Shown here piece after piece: positions 16,999 to 25,017 of a stretch of DNA of 64,000 nt. The notes under the pieces are model-generated. The model was not told the origin of the DNA, made no database searches, and saw only the letters and a program-made list of their open reading frames with translations. Source of the stretch: Microbacterium lushaniae (GTDB lineage: Bacteria > Actinomycetota > Actinomycetes > Actinomycetales > Microbacteriaceae); NCBI RefSeq assembly GCF_008727775.1, contig NZ_CP044232.1, forward strand, positions 744,001-808,000, written 5' to 3'. The translations under genes were made by a program, and so were the position numbers. How positions within the stretch are numbered: the stretch's first letter is position 1; the number at the start of each line of letters is the position of its first letter.

Positions 16999-17949
16999 AT
17001 GACCGACACCATCCCCGCCGACGCCGACATCGTCGTGAACTCCGGCGCAGGCCTGCGCATCGGCACCGCACCGGACTCCTGGGGCGTGTGGTTCCCCGAC
17101 GACCCCCAGCAGGTGCCGTGGCAGCGGTTCCTCGACGAGGTCGTCGCCGCCGGCTACACGTGGATCGAGCTCGGACCGTACGGGTATTTGCCCACCGACC
17201 CCCACCAGCTCGAGGACGAACTCGGCACGCGCGGGCTCAAGCTCTCGGCCGGCACCGTGTTCACGGGGTTCCACAAGGGCGACGACCAGTGGCAGCGCGC
17301 GTGGGATCAGGCCCTCGCCGTGGCCGGTCTCGCCTCGAAGCTCGGCGCGCAGCACCTGGTCGTGATCCCCGACCTGTGGCGCAGTGACGCCACGAGTGAG
17401 GTGCTCGAATCGCGCACCCTCACCGACGAGCAGTGGGCCAAGCTCGCCGCCGGCCACGACCGCCTCGGCAAGGCCCTCCTGGAGGAGTTCGGCGTCGCGC
17501 AGCAGTTCCACTCCCACGCCGACAGCCACGTCGGCACGACGCGGGAGGTCGTGCGCTTCCTCGACGAGACCGATCCGCGGTACACCAACCTGTGCCTGGA
17601 CACCGGACACTTCGCGTACTACGGCGGTGACAACGTCAAGCTCATCCAGGAGCGCCCCGATCGCATCGGCTACCTGCACCTGAAGCAGGTCGACACGTCG
17701 CTCCTGTTCGACGTGCTGAAGAACGACGTGCCGTTCGCGGATGCGGTGACCCAGGGCATCATGATCGAACCGCCGTACGGCGTGCCCGACCTCGCCCCCA
17801 TCATCGAGGCCGTCGCCGACATCGACTCCGACATCTTCGCCATCGTCGAGCAGGACATGTACGGGTGCGACGTCGACCGTCCGTTCCCCATCGCCCAGCG
17901 CACGCGCGAGCACATCTTCGGCTGCACGCACTTCGCCCGCGTCCGCTGA
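16999..17949 (+). CDS. iolE: Inosose dehydratase (2-keto-myo-inositol dehydratase)
   Basis: A 316-residue AP-endonuclease-2-like TIM barrel that dehydrates 2-keto-myo-inositol to the cyclohexane-dione used by IolD. The N-terminal APDSWGVWF is diagnostic of IolE. Metal-site segments QQFHSHADSHVG and CLDTGHFAYYGGD supply His, Asp and Glu ligands in the central barrel, and FAIVEQD near the C-terminus adds a Glu. The ATG at 16999 follows CCACCGGAGAACACC. It is placed between iolD and iolG. Confidence 0.93.
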   Translation: MTDTIPADADIVVNSGAGLRIGTAPDSWGVWFPDDPQQVPWQRFLDEVVAAGYTWIELGPYGYLPTDPHQLEDELGTRGLKLSAGTVFTGFHKGDDQWQRAWDQALAVAGLASKLGAQHLVVIPDLWRSDATSEVLESRTLTDEQWAKLAAGHDRLGKALLEEFGVAQQFHSHADSHVGTTREVVRFLDETDPRYTNLCLDTGHFAYYGGDNVKLIQERPDRIGYLHLKQVDTSLLFDVLKNDVPFADAVTQGIMIEPPYGVPDLAPIIEAVADIDSDIFAIVEQDMYGCDVDRPFPIAQRTREHIFGCTHFARVR

Positions 17950-17968
17950 TCCTCCGGAAGGCAACACC

Positions 17969-18982
17969 ATGACCAACGATCTCCGCATCGGCGTCGTCGG
18001 CGCCGGCCAGATGGGCGCCGACCACATCGCCCGCATCACGAACCGCATCTCCGGCGCCGTCGTCTCCGCCGTCGTCGAGCCCGACCCCGGGCGCGCCGCG
18101 GCGGCCGCGGCGAACGCGCCGGCGGCGGCGACCTTCGCCCGCGTCGAGGACGCCATCGCCGCCGACGCCGTCGACGCGGTGCTCATCGCCGTGCCCGGGC
18201 CCTTCCACGAGCCCGTCCTCATGCCGGCCCTCGAGGCGCGACTGCCGATCCTGTGCGAGAAGCCGCTCACGCCCGACTCCGCGTCGTCGTGGCAGGTCCT
18301 CGAGCGCGAGCAGCAGCTGGACCGCCCGCACATCCAGGTCGGCTTCATGCGCCGCTTCGACGCCGAGTACGCCGCCCTCCGCGCGCTCGTGCAGTCGGGC
18401 GAGTCGGGCGAGCTCATGATGCTGCGCTGCGCGCACCGCAACCCGTCGGTGCCCGAGAGCTACACCCAGTCGATGCTCATCACCGACTCCGTCGTGCACG
18501 AGTTCGACGTCGTGCCGTGGCTCGCCGGCTCTCCCATCCGCAGCGTCGAGGTGAAGCATCCGCGGCGCAACAGCCTTTCCCCCGCCCATCTGCGCGAACC
18601 GATCCTGGTGATCATGGAGCTGGAGAACGGCGTGCTCGTGGACGTCGAGATGAACGTCAGCGTGCAGTTCGGCTACCAGGTCGCCACCGAGGCGGTGTTC
18701 GAGAAGGGCCTCGCCCGCATCGGCCAGCCCGCGGGACTGCAGACGTGGCGCGACGGATCGTTCTCGATCGCCGATCACATGAGCTTCACGACGCGCTTCG
18801 CCGCCGCCTACGACGCGCAGATCCAGCGGTGGGTGAACGCCGTGCACGGGGGCACCCTCGTCGACGGCCCCAACGCGTGGGACGGGTACCTCGTCGCGCT
18901 CGCGTGCGAGGCCGGCGTCCGCGCGCTCGAAGGCGGCATCGTGCCCGTCGAAGCCCCCGCCCGCCCCGCCTTCTACGCCTGA
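17969..18982 (+). CDS. iolG: Inositol 2-dehydrogenase
   Basis: A 337-residue Gfo/Idh/MocA oxidoreductase that oxidises myo-inositol to 2-keto-myo-inositol with NAD+, the first pathway step. The Rossmann motif GAGQMG lies at 11-16, the conserved EKP with catalytic Lys98 at 97-99, and the Asp173/His177 pair in DSVVHEFD completes the active site. It sits directly after iolE and before iolH. Specificity for myo-inositol rather than another polyol is inferred from the operon. Confidence 0.9.
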   Translation: MTNDLRIGVVGAGQMGADHIARITNRISGAVVSAVVEPDPGRAAAAAANAPAAATFARVEDAIAADAVDAVLIAVPGPFHEPVLMPALEARLPILCEKPLTPDSASSWQVLEREQQLDRPHIQVGFMRRFDAEYAALRALVQSGESGELMMLRCAHRNPSVPESYTQSMLITDSVVHEFDVVPWLAGSPIRSVEVKHPRRNSLSPAHLREPILVIMELENGVLVDVEMNVSVQFGYQVATEAVFEKGLARIGQPAGLQTWRDGSFSIADHMSFTTRFAAAYDAQIQRWVNAVHGGTLVDGPNAWDGYLVALACEAGVRALEGGIVPVEAPARPAFYA

Positions 18983-18998
18983 CCCGGAAAGAGGCACC

Positions 18999-19865
18999 AT
19001 GGTCCGCATCGCTCTCGATCCGACGCCGTACAACGACACGGTGCCCCTGCTGGAGTTCCCCGACCTGGTCGCGCGGCTCGGCTACGAGTACGTCCAGCTC
19101 ACGCCCAGTCCCGACTTCGGCCGCCACTTCCACCACCCGAAGGTGGACTCGGGCATGATCGCCGCCCTGAAGAAGCGTGCGCGGGATGCCGGCGTGACCA
19201 TCACGTCGGTGCTCCCGGTGCAGCGCTTCGGCGGGCCGGAAGAGCACCAGTGGCAGGCGGCGGTGTTCCACACGACCCGGTACATCCGGATCGCCGCGGA
19301 GCTGGAGGCGCCCATCGTGAACACCGAGTTCTCCGGCCGCCCCGAGCGCGAGGAGGAGTCGGAGTACGCCTTCTACCGCTCGATGGAGCAGCTCCTCCCG
19401 GTGCTCGAGCGCGAGGGTGTCACCCTCAACTTCGACCCGCACCCCGACGACTTCGTCGAGGACGGGCTCGAAGCCTGGCGCATCCTCCGGGGCCTGGACA
19501 GCGACCGGGTGGGATTCGTCTACGTGGCGGCGCACACCTTCCACTACGGCGACCGCGCGGCCACCCTCCTACCGATGGTGGGCGAGCGGCTGGGCGCGGT
19601 GTACGCGGCCGACTCGTTCGACCACCGTCGCTCGCACGGCCTGCGCTACATCTCCAACCCGCCCGGCAACACCGCCCGCGTGCACCAGCACCTCAACATC
19701 GGCGACGGCGACGTCGACTGGGGCGAGCTGTTCGGCACGCTCCGCGCGATCGGCTACCTCGACCGCGAGGACGCCCTCATCGTCTCCAACGTGTTCGCCG
19801 AGGACGAGAACGCCGACGAGTCCGCGCGCTTCCAGCTGTCGCGGCTGCGCGAACTGCAAATGTAA
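18999..19865 (+). CDS. iolH: IolH-like sugar phosphate isomerase/epimerase
   Basis: A 288-residue AP-endonuclease-2-like TIM barrel. Metal-binding residues can be recognised in NTEFSGRP (Glu), NFDPHPDD, and VYAADSFDH; AAHTFHYG gives a further His. It is the last gene of the iol operon, 16 bases after iolG, matching the place of iolH in Corynebacterium. The exact reaction of IolH is poorly defined; isomerisation of an inosose or a sugar intermediate is likely. It is followed by a 90-base region with a promoter for the transporter. Confidence 0.8.
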   Translation: MVRIALDPTPYNDTVPLLEFPDLVARLGYEYVQLTPSPDFGRHFHHPKVDSGMIAALKKRARDAGVTITSVLPVQRFGGPEEHQWQAAVFHTTRYIRIAAELEAPIVNTEFSGRPEREEESEYAFYRSMEQLLPVLEREGVTLNFDPHPDDFVEDGLEAWRILRGLDSDRVGFVYVAAHTFHYGDRAATLLPMVGERLGAVYAADSFDHRRSHGLRYISNPPGNTARVHQHLNIGDGDVDWGELFGTLRAIGYLDREDALIVSNVFAEDENADESARFQLSRLRELQM

Positions 19866-19866
19866 G

Positions 19867-19886
19867 TTTGACAGGACATACTGACA
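19867..19886 (+). promoter_or_regulatory. Proposed iol regulon operator, copy 2 (transporter gene)
   Basis: TTTGACAGGACATACTGACA matches copy 3 (24977-24996) at 17 of 20 positions, including the first 14 without a break. It lies 68 bases upstream of the transporter ATG and covers a TTGACA -35 box (19868-19873), so a bound protein would block transcription. Confidence 0.55.
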
Positions 19887-19897
19887 TCTGGCACGAT
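19868..19897 (+). promoter_or_regulatory. Candidate promoter of the inositol transporter gene
   Basis: TTGACA (19868-19873) is a perfect -35 hexamer; CACGAT (19892-19897) after 18 bases is a weak -10. It would let the transporter be transcribed separately from the iolC-iolH operon. Confidence 0.4.
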
Positions 19898-19953
19898 ACC
19901 CCCAATGGTGAACCGTGGGCTCTCTGCCCGCGAAACCCGACAAAGGAGTCCTG

Positions 19954-21411
19954 ATGGCTACTTCACATACCGCCGGCGGTCTGTCGGAGTCGAACCTCCC
20001 CCCGCTGGGGACAGGTCCGCACCGCAAACGCCTCGGTGTCGTCGCCCTGATCGCCACGTTCGGCGGTCTGCTGTTCGGCTACGACACCGGCGTGATCAAC
20101 GGCGCCCTGCGGCCCATGGCGGCAGAGCTCGGCCTGAACCCCTTCACGGAGGGGGTGGCGACGTCGTCGCTCATCTTCGCCGCCGCGATCGGCGCCGTCA
20201 CATGCGGGCGTCTCTCGGACGGCTGGGGCAGGCGGAAGACGATCATCCTCCTGGCCGTGCTGTTCTTCGTCGGCACCGTGTTCGTGGTCTTCGCCCCGAA
20301 CCTGGCGGTGCTCGTCCTCGGCCGGGTGCTCCTGGGGCTCGCCGTCGGCGGTGCATCCACCGTCGTGCCCGTCTTCCTGGCCGAGATCGCGCCGTACGAG
20401 ATCCGCGGGTCGCTCGCGGGCCGCAACGAGCTCATGATCGTCGTCGGGCAGCTGGCGGCGTTCGTCATCAACGCCATCATCGGCAACACGCTCGACCACG
20501 TCGAGGGCGTGTGGCGCATCATGTTCGCCATCTGCGCCCTGCCGGCCATCGCGCTGTTCGTCGGCATGCTGCGGGTGCCCGAGTCGCCTCGCTGGCTCGT
20601 GGAGAAGGGGCGCAACGATGAGGCGCTCGCCGTCCTGAAGACCGTGCGGTCCGAAGACCGCGCGATCGCCGAGCTCGGCGACCTGGCGAAGATCGCGGAG
20701 GAGGAGAAGGAAGCCGGCCAGATCGGCTGGCGTGCGGTGTTCAGCAACAAGAACCTCCTGCGCATCCTCCTGATCGGCATCGGCCTGGGCATCGCCCAGC
20801 AGCTGACCGGCATCAACTCGATCATGTACTTCGGTCAGACGGTGCTCATCGAGTCGGGCTTCTCTGAGAGCGCCGCCCTCATCGCCAACGTCGCCCCCGG
20901 CGTGATCGCGGTCATCGGTGCCTTCATCGCGCTGGCCATGATGGACCGCCTCGACCGCCGCAAGACGTTCATCATCGGGTTCTCGCTCACCACCGTCAGC
21001 CATCTGCTGATCGGCATCGCCTCGATGACGCTGCAGGTGGGGAACCCCATCCGCCCGTTCGTGATCCTGTTCCTGGTCGTCGTGTTCGTCGGCTCGATGC
21101 AGACCTTCCTGAACGTCGCGGTGTGGGTGTACCTGTCGGAGATCTTCCCGCTGCACATGCGCGGCCTCGGCATGGGCGTCTCGGTGTTCATGCTGTGGGT
21201 CACCAACGGGTTCCTGTCGCTGTACTTCCTCTCCCTCGTGGATGCGGTGGGCATCACCGGCACCTTCTTCCTGTTCGCCGTGGTCGGCGCGCTCGCCCTC
21301 CTGTTCGTGTGGCGGTTCATCCCCGAGACCCGCGGGCGCACGCTCGAGGCCCTCGAGGAGGACGTCACGACCGGTGCCATCTACACGGTCAAGAGTCGCG
21401 TCCGCACCTGA
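19954..21411 (+). CDS. Sugar porter (MFS) transporter, probable myo-inositol:H+ symporter
   Basis: A 485-residue, 12-helix MFS protein of the sugar-porter family. Hallmarks are FGGLLFGYDTGVINGAL in helix 1, GRLSDGWGRRK between helices 2 and 3, PESPRWLVEKGR after helix 6, QQLTGINSIMYF in helix 7 and PETRGRTLE after helix 12. Position directly after iolH, and similarity in type to the C. glutamicum inositol transporters, support myo-inositol uptake. The ATG at 19954 is chosen for its AAAGGAGTCCTG ribosome site; an upstream ATG at 19915 lacks one. A strong terminator follows. Confidence 0.85.
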   Translation: MATSHTAGGLSESNLPPLGTGPHRKRLGVVALIATFGGLLFGYDTGVINGALRPMAAELGLNPFTEGVATSSLIFAAAIGAVTCGRLSDGWGRRKTIILLAVLFFVGTVFVVFAPNLAVLVLGRVLLGLAVGGASTVVPVFLAEIAPYEIRGSLAGRNELMIVVGQLAAFVINAIIGNTLDHVEGVWRIMFAICALPAIALFVGMLRVPESPRWLVEKGRNDEALAVLKTVRSEDRAIAELGDLAKIAEEEKEAGQIGWRAVFSNKNLLRILLIGIGLGIAQQLTGINSIMYFGQTVLIESGFSESAALIANVAPGVIAVIGAFIALAMMDRLDRRKTFIIGFSLTTVSHLLIGIASMTLQVGNPIRPFVILFLVVVFVGSMQTFLNVAVWVYLSEIFPLHMRGLGMGVSVFMLWVTNGFLSLYFLSLVDAVGITGTFFLFAVVGALALLFVWRFIPETRGRTLEALEEDVTTGAIYTVKSRVRT

Positions 21412-21428
21412 CCCGCGGGCAGGACAGC

Positions 21429-21462
21429 GAACCGCCCGCACCCCTCGGGGTGCGGGCGGTTC
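21429..21462. terminator. Strong bidirectional intrinsic terminator
   Basis: A perfect inverted repeat with 15-16 paired bases (arms 21429-21444 and 21447-21462, loop at TC/CTCG) lies in the 66-base gap between the convergent transporter and Gfo/Idh genes. Symmetry suggests it stops transcription from both sides. There is no long T-run on either side. Confidence 0.8.
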
Positions 21463-21477
21463 TGCCGTCGCCGCCGC

Positions 21478-22659
21478 TCAGGCGGTGTCGAACGTCGTGG
21501 TGCCGGTGACGGCGGGCACCTCGACCCAGGCGCCGTGCCGCGCGCTGGCCAGGGCGGCGTCGGCGACCTCGGCGGCGGCCCACCCGTCGGCGGCCGAGGG
21601 CGCGAGCTGGCGCCCCTCGGCGATCGAACGCAGGAACAGCGACGCCTCGATCGTCTTGAGGTCGTCGAAGCCCATGCTCGTGCCCGGTCCCGGCTGGAAG
21701 CGCGCGAACTCGCCGTATCCGGGGTGGGCCATGATCGTGCGGTAGCCGGCGCGGTCATCGGCCAGGCGCAGCTCGTTGAGCCGCTGGAAGTCCCACCGGA
21801 GCGCCCCCTTCGTGCCGTAGACCTCCACGACGTACTCGGCGTGCGGGCCCACCGCGACGCGGCTGGATTCGAAGACGCCGATCGCCCCGGAGTCGAACCG
21901 GCCGATGACAGCGGCGTAATCCTCGTTCTCGACCGGGCCCACCGGCCCGCCGGCGGCGCCGCGGGAGAAGTGGCCGGCCGCGCCGGCGGAGGGGAGGGGC
22001 CGTTCGGCGATGAAGGTCCCCTGTGCGGCGGTCACGCTCGCGATCCGCCCGACGAGGAACTGCGCGAGGTCGATGCCGTGCGACAGCAGGTCTCCCACGA
22101 CGCCCGACCCCGCCCGCTCCTGCAGGAACCGCCACGTCAGCGCTCCGCCCGGATCGGCGGAGTAGTCGGCGAGGAAGCTCGCCCGCACGTTCGTGATGAC
22201 GCCCAGTGCCCCGGATCTGACGAGCCGGCGCGCCTCGGCGATCGCCGGGACGTGGCGGTAGTTGAACCCCACCGACGTCACGACACCGGCGGATGCGGCG
22301 GCCTCGGCGATCTCGCGCGATTCCGCGGCGCTCCGGCCCATCGGCTTCTCGATCCAGAACGGCTTGCCCGCCCGCGCTGCCGCCACGGCGATCTCGCGGT
22401 GGAGGAAGTTGGGCGAGCAGATCGACACGGCGTCGATCCCGGGGTCGGCGAGCAGGTCGCGGTAATCCACGACGGCCTGCTCGTACCCGAGCGCCTCGAC
22501 GGCGTGGCGCCGGCCGCCCTCGTCGGGATCGGCGGCCGTGCGCAGCACCGCGCGCACGGGCAGCTCGGGGAAGTGGTGCGCGGTCGCGAGGTACGCGCGC
22601 GAGTGGAGGCGCCCCATCCAGCCGACGGAGATGAGACCGATGTTCAGGTTCCGGGTCAT
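21478..22659 (-). CDS. Gfo/Idh/MocA-family oxidoreductase
   Basis: A 393-residue dehydrogenase with an N-terminal NAD fold (ISVGWMGRLHSRAY; the glycine motif is SVGWMG, slightly unusual) and the EKP catalytic Lys in FWIEKPMGRS (about residue 104). The SHGIDLAQFLVG helix contains the active-site His. It is the last gene of a three-gene minus-strand operon, overlapping the TIM-barrel gene by ATGA. In an inositol island such extra dehydrogenases usually act on scyllo- or D-chiro-inositol or methylated inositols; substrate not determined. Confidence 0.85.
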   Translation of the reverse strand: MTRNLNIGLISVGWMGRLHSRAYLATAHHFPELPVRAVLRTAADPDEGGRRHAVEALGYEQAVVDYRDLLADPGIDAVSICSPNFLHREIAVAAARAGKPFWIEKPMGRSAAESREIAEAAASAGVVTSVGFNYRHVPAIAEARRLVRSGALGVITNVRASFLADYSADPGGALTWRFLQERAGSGVVGDLLSHGIDLAQFLVGRIASVTAAQGTFIAERPLPSAGAAGHFSRGAAGGPVGPVENEDYAAVIGRFDSGAIGVFESSRVAVGPHAEYVVEVYGTKGALRWDFQRLNELRLADDRAGYRTIMAHPGYGEFARFQPGPGTSMGFDDLKTIEASLFLRSIAEGRQLAPSAADGWAAAEVADAALASARHGAWVEVPAVTGTTTFDTA

Positions 22660-23669
22660 CGGACGAGGGCGTCCTGCAGTGCGGTATCCGCTGCCTTCAG
22701 GACCTCGGCGGCTTCGCGCACTCCCTCGACGCGGCCGAGGGAGACGTCTTCGTGCTCGATGTTGACGAACATGTCGGGATCGATCTCGTGCAGGGCGCGC
22801 AGGAACTGCGTCCAGTACGCGACGTCGTGTCCGCGGCCGAGCGCGACGAAATCCCACGCGGATTCGGCCGGCCACTCGTTGGCCCACTCGTCGCCGCCGA
22901 GGTTCGTGCGCGCCTCGTCGGGGGACAGGCGCCGGAAGGAGTTGTCGAGCACACCGTTCAGCTGCGCCCACTGCGGGTTGATGCGCACATCCTTCGCGGC
23001 GGCGTGCAGCACGAGCGGGCCGAGGTGGCGCGCGACGGCGACGGGGTCCATCTGCTGCCAGAACAGGTGCGACGCGTCGAGTTCGACACCGAGGTGGGTG
23101 GCGCCGGTGAGGTCGATGAGCTTGTGCACGTCGGCGGCGTTGAACACGAGGTTCTGCGGGTGCAGCTCGAGGGCGACCTTGACGTCGTGATCGGCGGCGA
23201 AGCGGTCCATCTCGCGCCAGAAGGGCGCGGCGACGTCCCACTGGTGGTCGAGGATGTCCAGCGCGGCGGAATTCCACGCGTTGACGACCCAGTTCACGCG
23301 CGTGGCGCCCGGCTCGCCCCCGGGGAGCCCCGACATCGTCACGACGCGGTGCTGCCCGAGGCGCTCGGCCAGCCGGATCGAGCGGCGCACGTCTTCGGCG
23401 TGCTTCTGCCCGATCGCGGTGGTCGGATGCAGCGGATTGCCGTTGGCGTTCAGACCGGCGATCTCCACGCCGGTGCCCTCGAAGACGGCGAGGATGTCGT
23501 CGCGCGCGGCGTCGCTGACGAGGATGTCGTCGAACGTGGGCACGTGCACCGCCGGCAGGAACCCGCCGGTGTTCAGCTCGATGCCGGTGAGCCCTGCACC
23601 GGCGATGACCTCGAGGGCCTCGGGGAGGGTGCGATCGTGCAGGATCGCGTTGTACAGGCCGAGTCGCAT
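22656..23669 (-). CDS. Sugar phosphate isomerase/epimerase (TIM barrel)
   Basis: A 337-residue AP-endonuclease-2-like isomerase. The sequence opens MRLGLYNAILHDRTLPEAL, followed by GIELNTGGF; likely metal-site residues occur in VALELHPQN (Glu), GVELDASHLFWQQMD (Glu, Asp, His) and FVNIEHED (Glu, His). It is similar in type to IolI/IolE-like inosose isomerases. It lies between two Gfo/Idh dehydrogenases in one operon, suggesting an oxidation-isomerisation route that converts another inositol isomer into a central iol intermediate. No distinct start competes with the ATG at 23669. Confidence 0.82.
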   Translation of the reverse strand: MRLGLYNAILHDRTLPEALEVIAGAGLTGIELNTGGFLPAVHVPTFDDILVSDAARDDILAVFEGTGVEIAGLNANGNPLHPTTAIGQKHAEDVRRSIRLAERLGQHRVVTMSGLPGGEPGATRVNWVVNAWNSAALDILDHQWDVAAPFWREMDRFAADHDVKVALELHPQNLVFNAADVHKLIDLTGATHLGVELDASHLFWQQMDPVAVARHLGPLVLHAAAKDVRINPQWAQLNGVLDNSFRRLSPDEARTNLGGDEWANEWPAESAWDFVALGRGHDVAYWTQFLRALHEIDPDMFVNIEHEDVSLGRVEGVREAAEVLKAADTALQDALVR

Positions 23670-23679
23670 GTCGGACCTT

Positions 23680-24885
23680 TCAGACGGCGACGGGGGTCGT
23701 CGCGGGAACGGTGACGGCGCCGCCGCCGAGCGCGGCGGAGCGGGCCACGGCATCGATGAGCAGCATGTTGTGCAGGCCCTCGTCGAAGCCGGCGTTGCGC
23801 GGCAGCGACGAAGACTCGGGGATGCCGGCGACCTCTTCGAGGAAGGCCCGCGCCTGGAACACGAAACCCTCGTTCTGCCCGACGCCCACGCCCGGCGCAT
23901 CCATCGCCAGACCGCCGCGCCAGTAGGGGTGCGTGGGTCCGAGCGTGACGGTGCGGTAGCCGGCGTCCTCGGCCTCGGGGAGGAAGAGCTCGAACTGACC
24001 CGGACGGCGGAAGTCGAACAGCGCCGACCCCTTCTCGCCGAACACCTCGAAGACGAGGGAGTTCGCGTGGCCGGCCGCGACGCGTGAGACCTGCAGGGTC
24101 GCGGTGCCGCCGCCGGCGAACTCGCCCGAGAACGCGGCGATGTCGTCGTTCTCGACCGCCTCGCGCTCGCTGGAGACAGCGCCGCCCTCGTGCCCGACGA
24201 CCGCGCCGAGGGGCCGGGGACGGCTGGGGATGACGGTGCTGAGCGTGCCGCCGCGGACCGAGGCGAACTCCGCCCCGGCGACGAACTCGGCGAGGTAGGT
24301 CAGGTGGCTGCCCACGTCGGCGAGGGCGCCGGAGCCGTTCGGACCCTTGTAGCGCCAGCTGATGGGGGAGTCGGGGTTGCAGCCGTAGTCGGTCCAGTAG
24401 TGGCCGCTGACGTTGAGCACGCGCCCGAGCCGGCCCGATCGGACGAGGTCGCGGATGTGGGCCACGCCGGGGGAGCGGCGGTACGTGAGGCCGATGCGGG
24501 CGACGGTGGATGCGGCCTCCGCGGCGGCGACCATCGCGCGGGCGTCGGCGAGGGTGTCGGAGAGCGGCTTCTCGCACAGGACGTGCTTGCCGGCGGCCAG
24601 CAGCGCCTCCACGATCTCGCGGTGCAGCGCGTTGGCCACCACGACGCTCACGACGTCGATGTCGTCGGCCTCGACGACTGCCTGCCACGACGTGTCGAAC
24701 CGCTCGAACCCGAAGCGTTCGGCGGTGGATTCGGCGAGCGGGGCGTACGCGTCGGCGATCGACACGAGTCGCACGGGCGGAAGTGTGCTGTCGTACACGG
24801 TGGGGGCGGTGCGGTAGCCGGCGGCGTGGGCCTTGCCGGCCATGCCGGCGCCGATGACGGCGACGCCGATGTCGGTCGTGCTCAT
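23680..24885 (-). CDS. Gfo/Idh/MocA-family oxidoreductase
   Basis: A 401-residue dehydrogenase with the Rossmann motif GAGMAG (about residues 12-17), EKP with catalytic Lys in VLCEKPLSDT (about 105) and the active-site DVGSHLTYLAEF helix. Its C-terminal domain includes HPYWRGGLAMDAPGVG, typical of a subgroup of inositol or sugar dehydrogenases in actinobacteria. First gene of the minus-strand operon; the ATG at 24885 has GGGAG upstream, whereas the longer frame from 24960 would overlap the promoter. The promoter carries an iol-type operator (24977-24996). Confidence 0.86.
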   Translation of the reverse strand: MSTTDIGVAVIGAGMAGKAHAAGYRTAPTVYDSTLPPVRLVSIADAYAPLAESTAERFGFERFDTSWQAVVEADDIDVVSVVVANALHREIVEALLAAGKHVLCEKPLSDTLADARAMVAAAEAASTVARIGLTYRRSPGVAHIRDLVRSGRLGRVLNVSGHYWTDYGCNPDSPISWRYKGPNGSGALADVGSHLTYLAEFVAGAEFASVRGGTLSTVIPSRPRPLGAVVGHEGGAVSSEREAVENDDIAAFSGEFAGGGTATLQVSRVAAGHANSLVFEVFGEKGSALFDFRRPGQFELFLPEAEDAGYRTVTLGPTHPYWRGGLAMDAPGVGVGQNEGFVFQARAFLEEVAGIPESSSLPRNAGFDEGLHNMLLIDAVARSAALGGGAVTVPATTPVAV

Positions 24886-24966
24886 GGTTTCTCCCGGGGA
24901 GTGGGGCGGGTCCGCTCCGATCGCGCCGGTGCGGTGGGAGACTCGTGTGGAGCGCTCCATACGGGG

Positions 24967-24995
24967 AGGCTACTCTTGTGCATATGTCCTGTCAA
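24967..24995 (-). promoter_or_regulatory. Promoter of the Gfo/Idh-isomerase operon
   Basis: On the minus strand TTGACA (24995-24990), a 17-base spacer and TAGCCT (24972-24967) form a good sigma-70-type promoter about 80 bases upstream of the ATG at 24885. The -35 box lies within the proposed operator. Confidence 0.55.
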
Positions 24996-24996
24996 A
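24977..24996 (-). promoter_or_regulatory. Proposed iol regulon operator, copy 3 (Gfo/Idh operon and lacI-type gene)
   Basis: On the minus strand TTTGACAGGACATATGCACA. It shares 14 consecutive bases with copy 2 and the 9-mer ATATGCACA with copy 4. It lies between the divergent starts at 24885 and 25018, so it could control both. Confidence 0.55.
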
Positions 24997-25017
24997 CACG
25001 AATACGGAGGGCGTGAG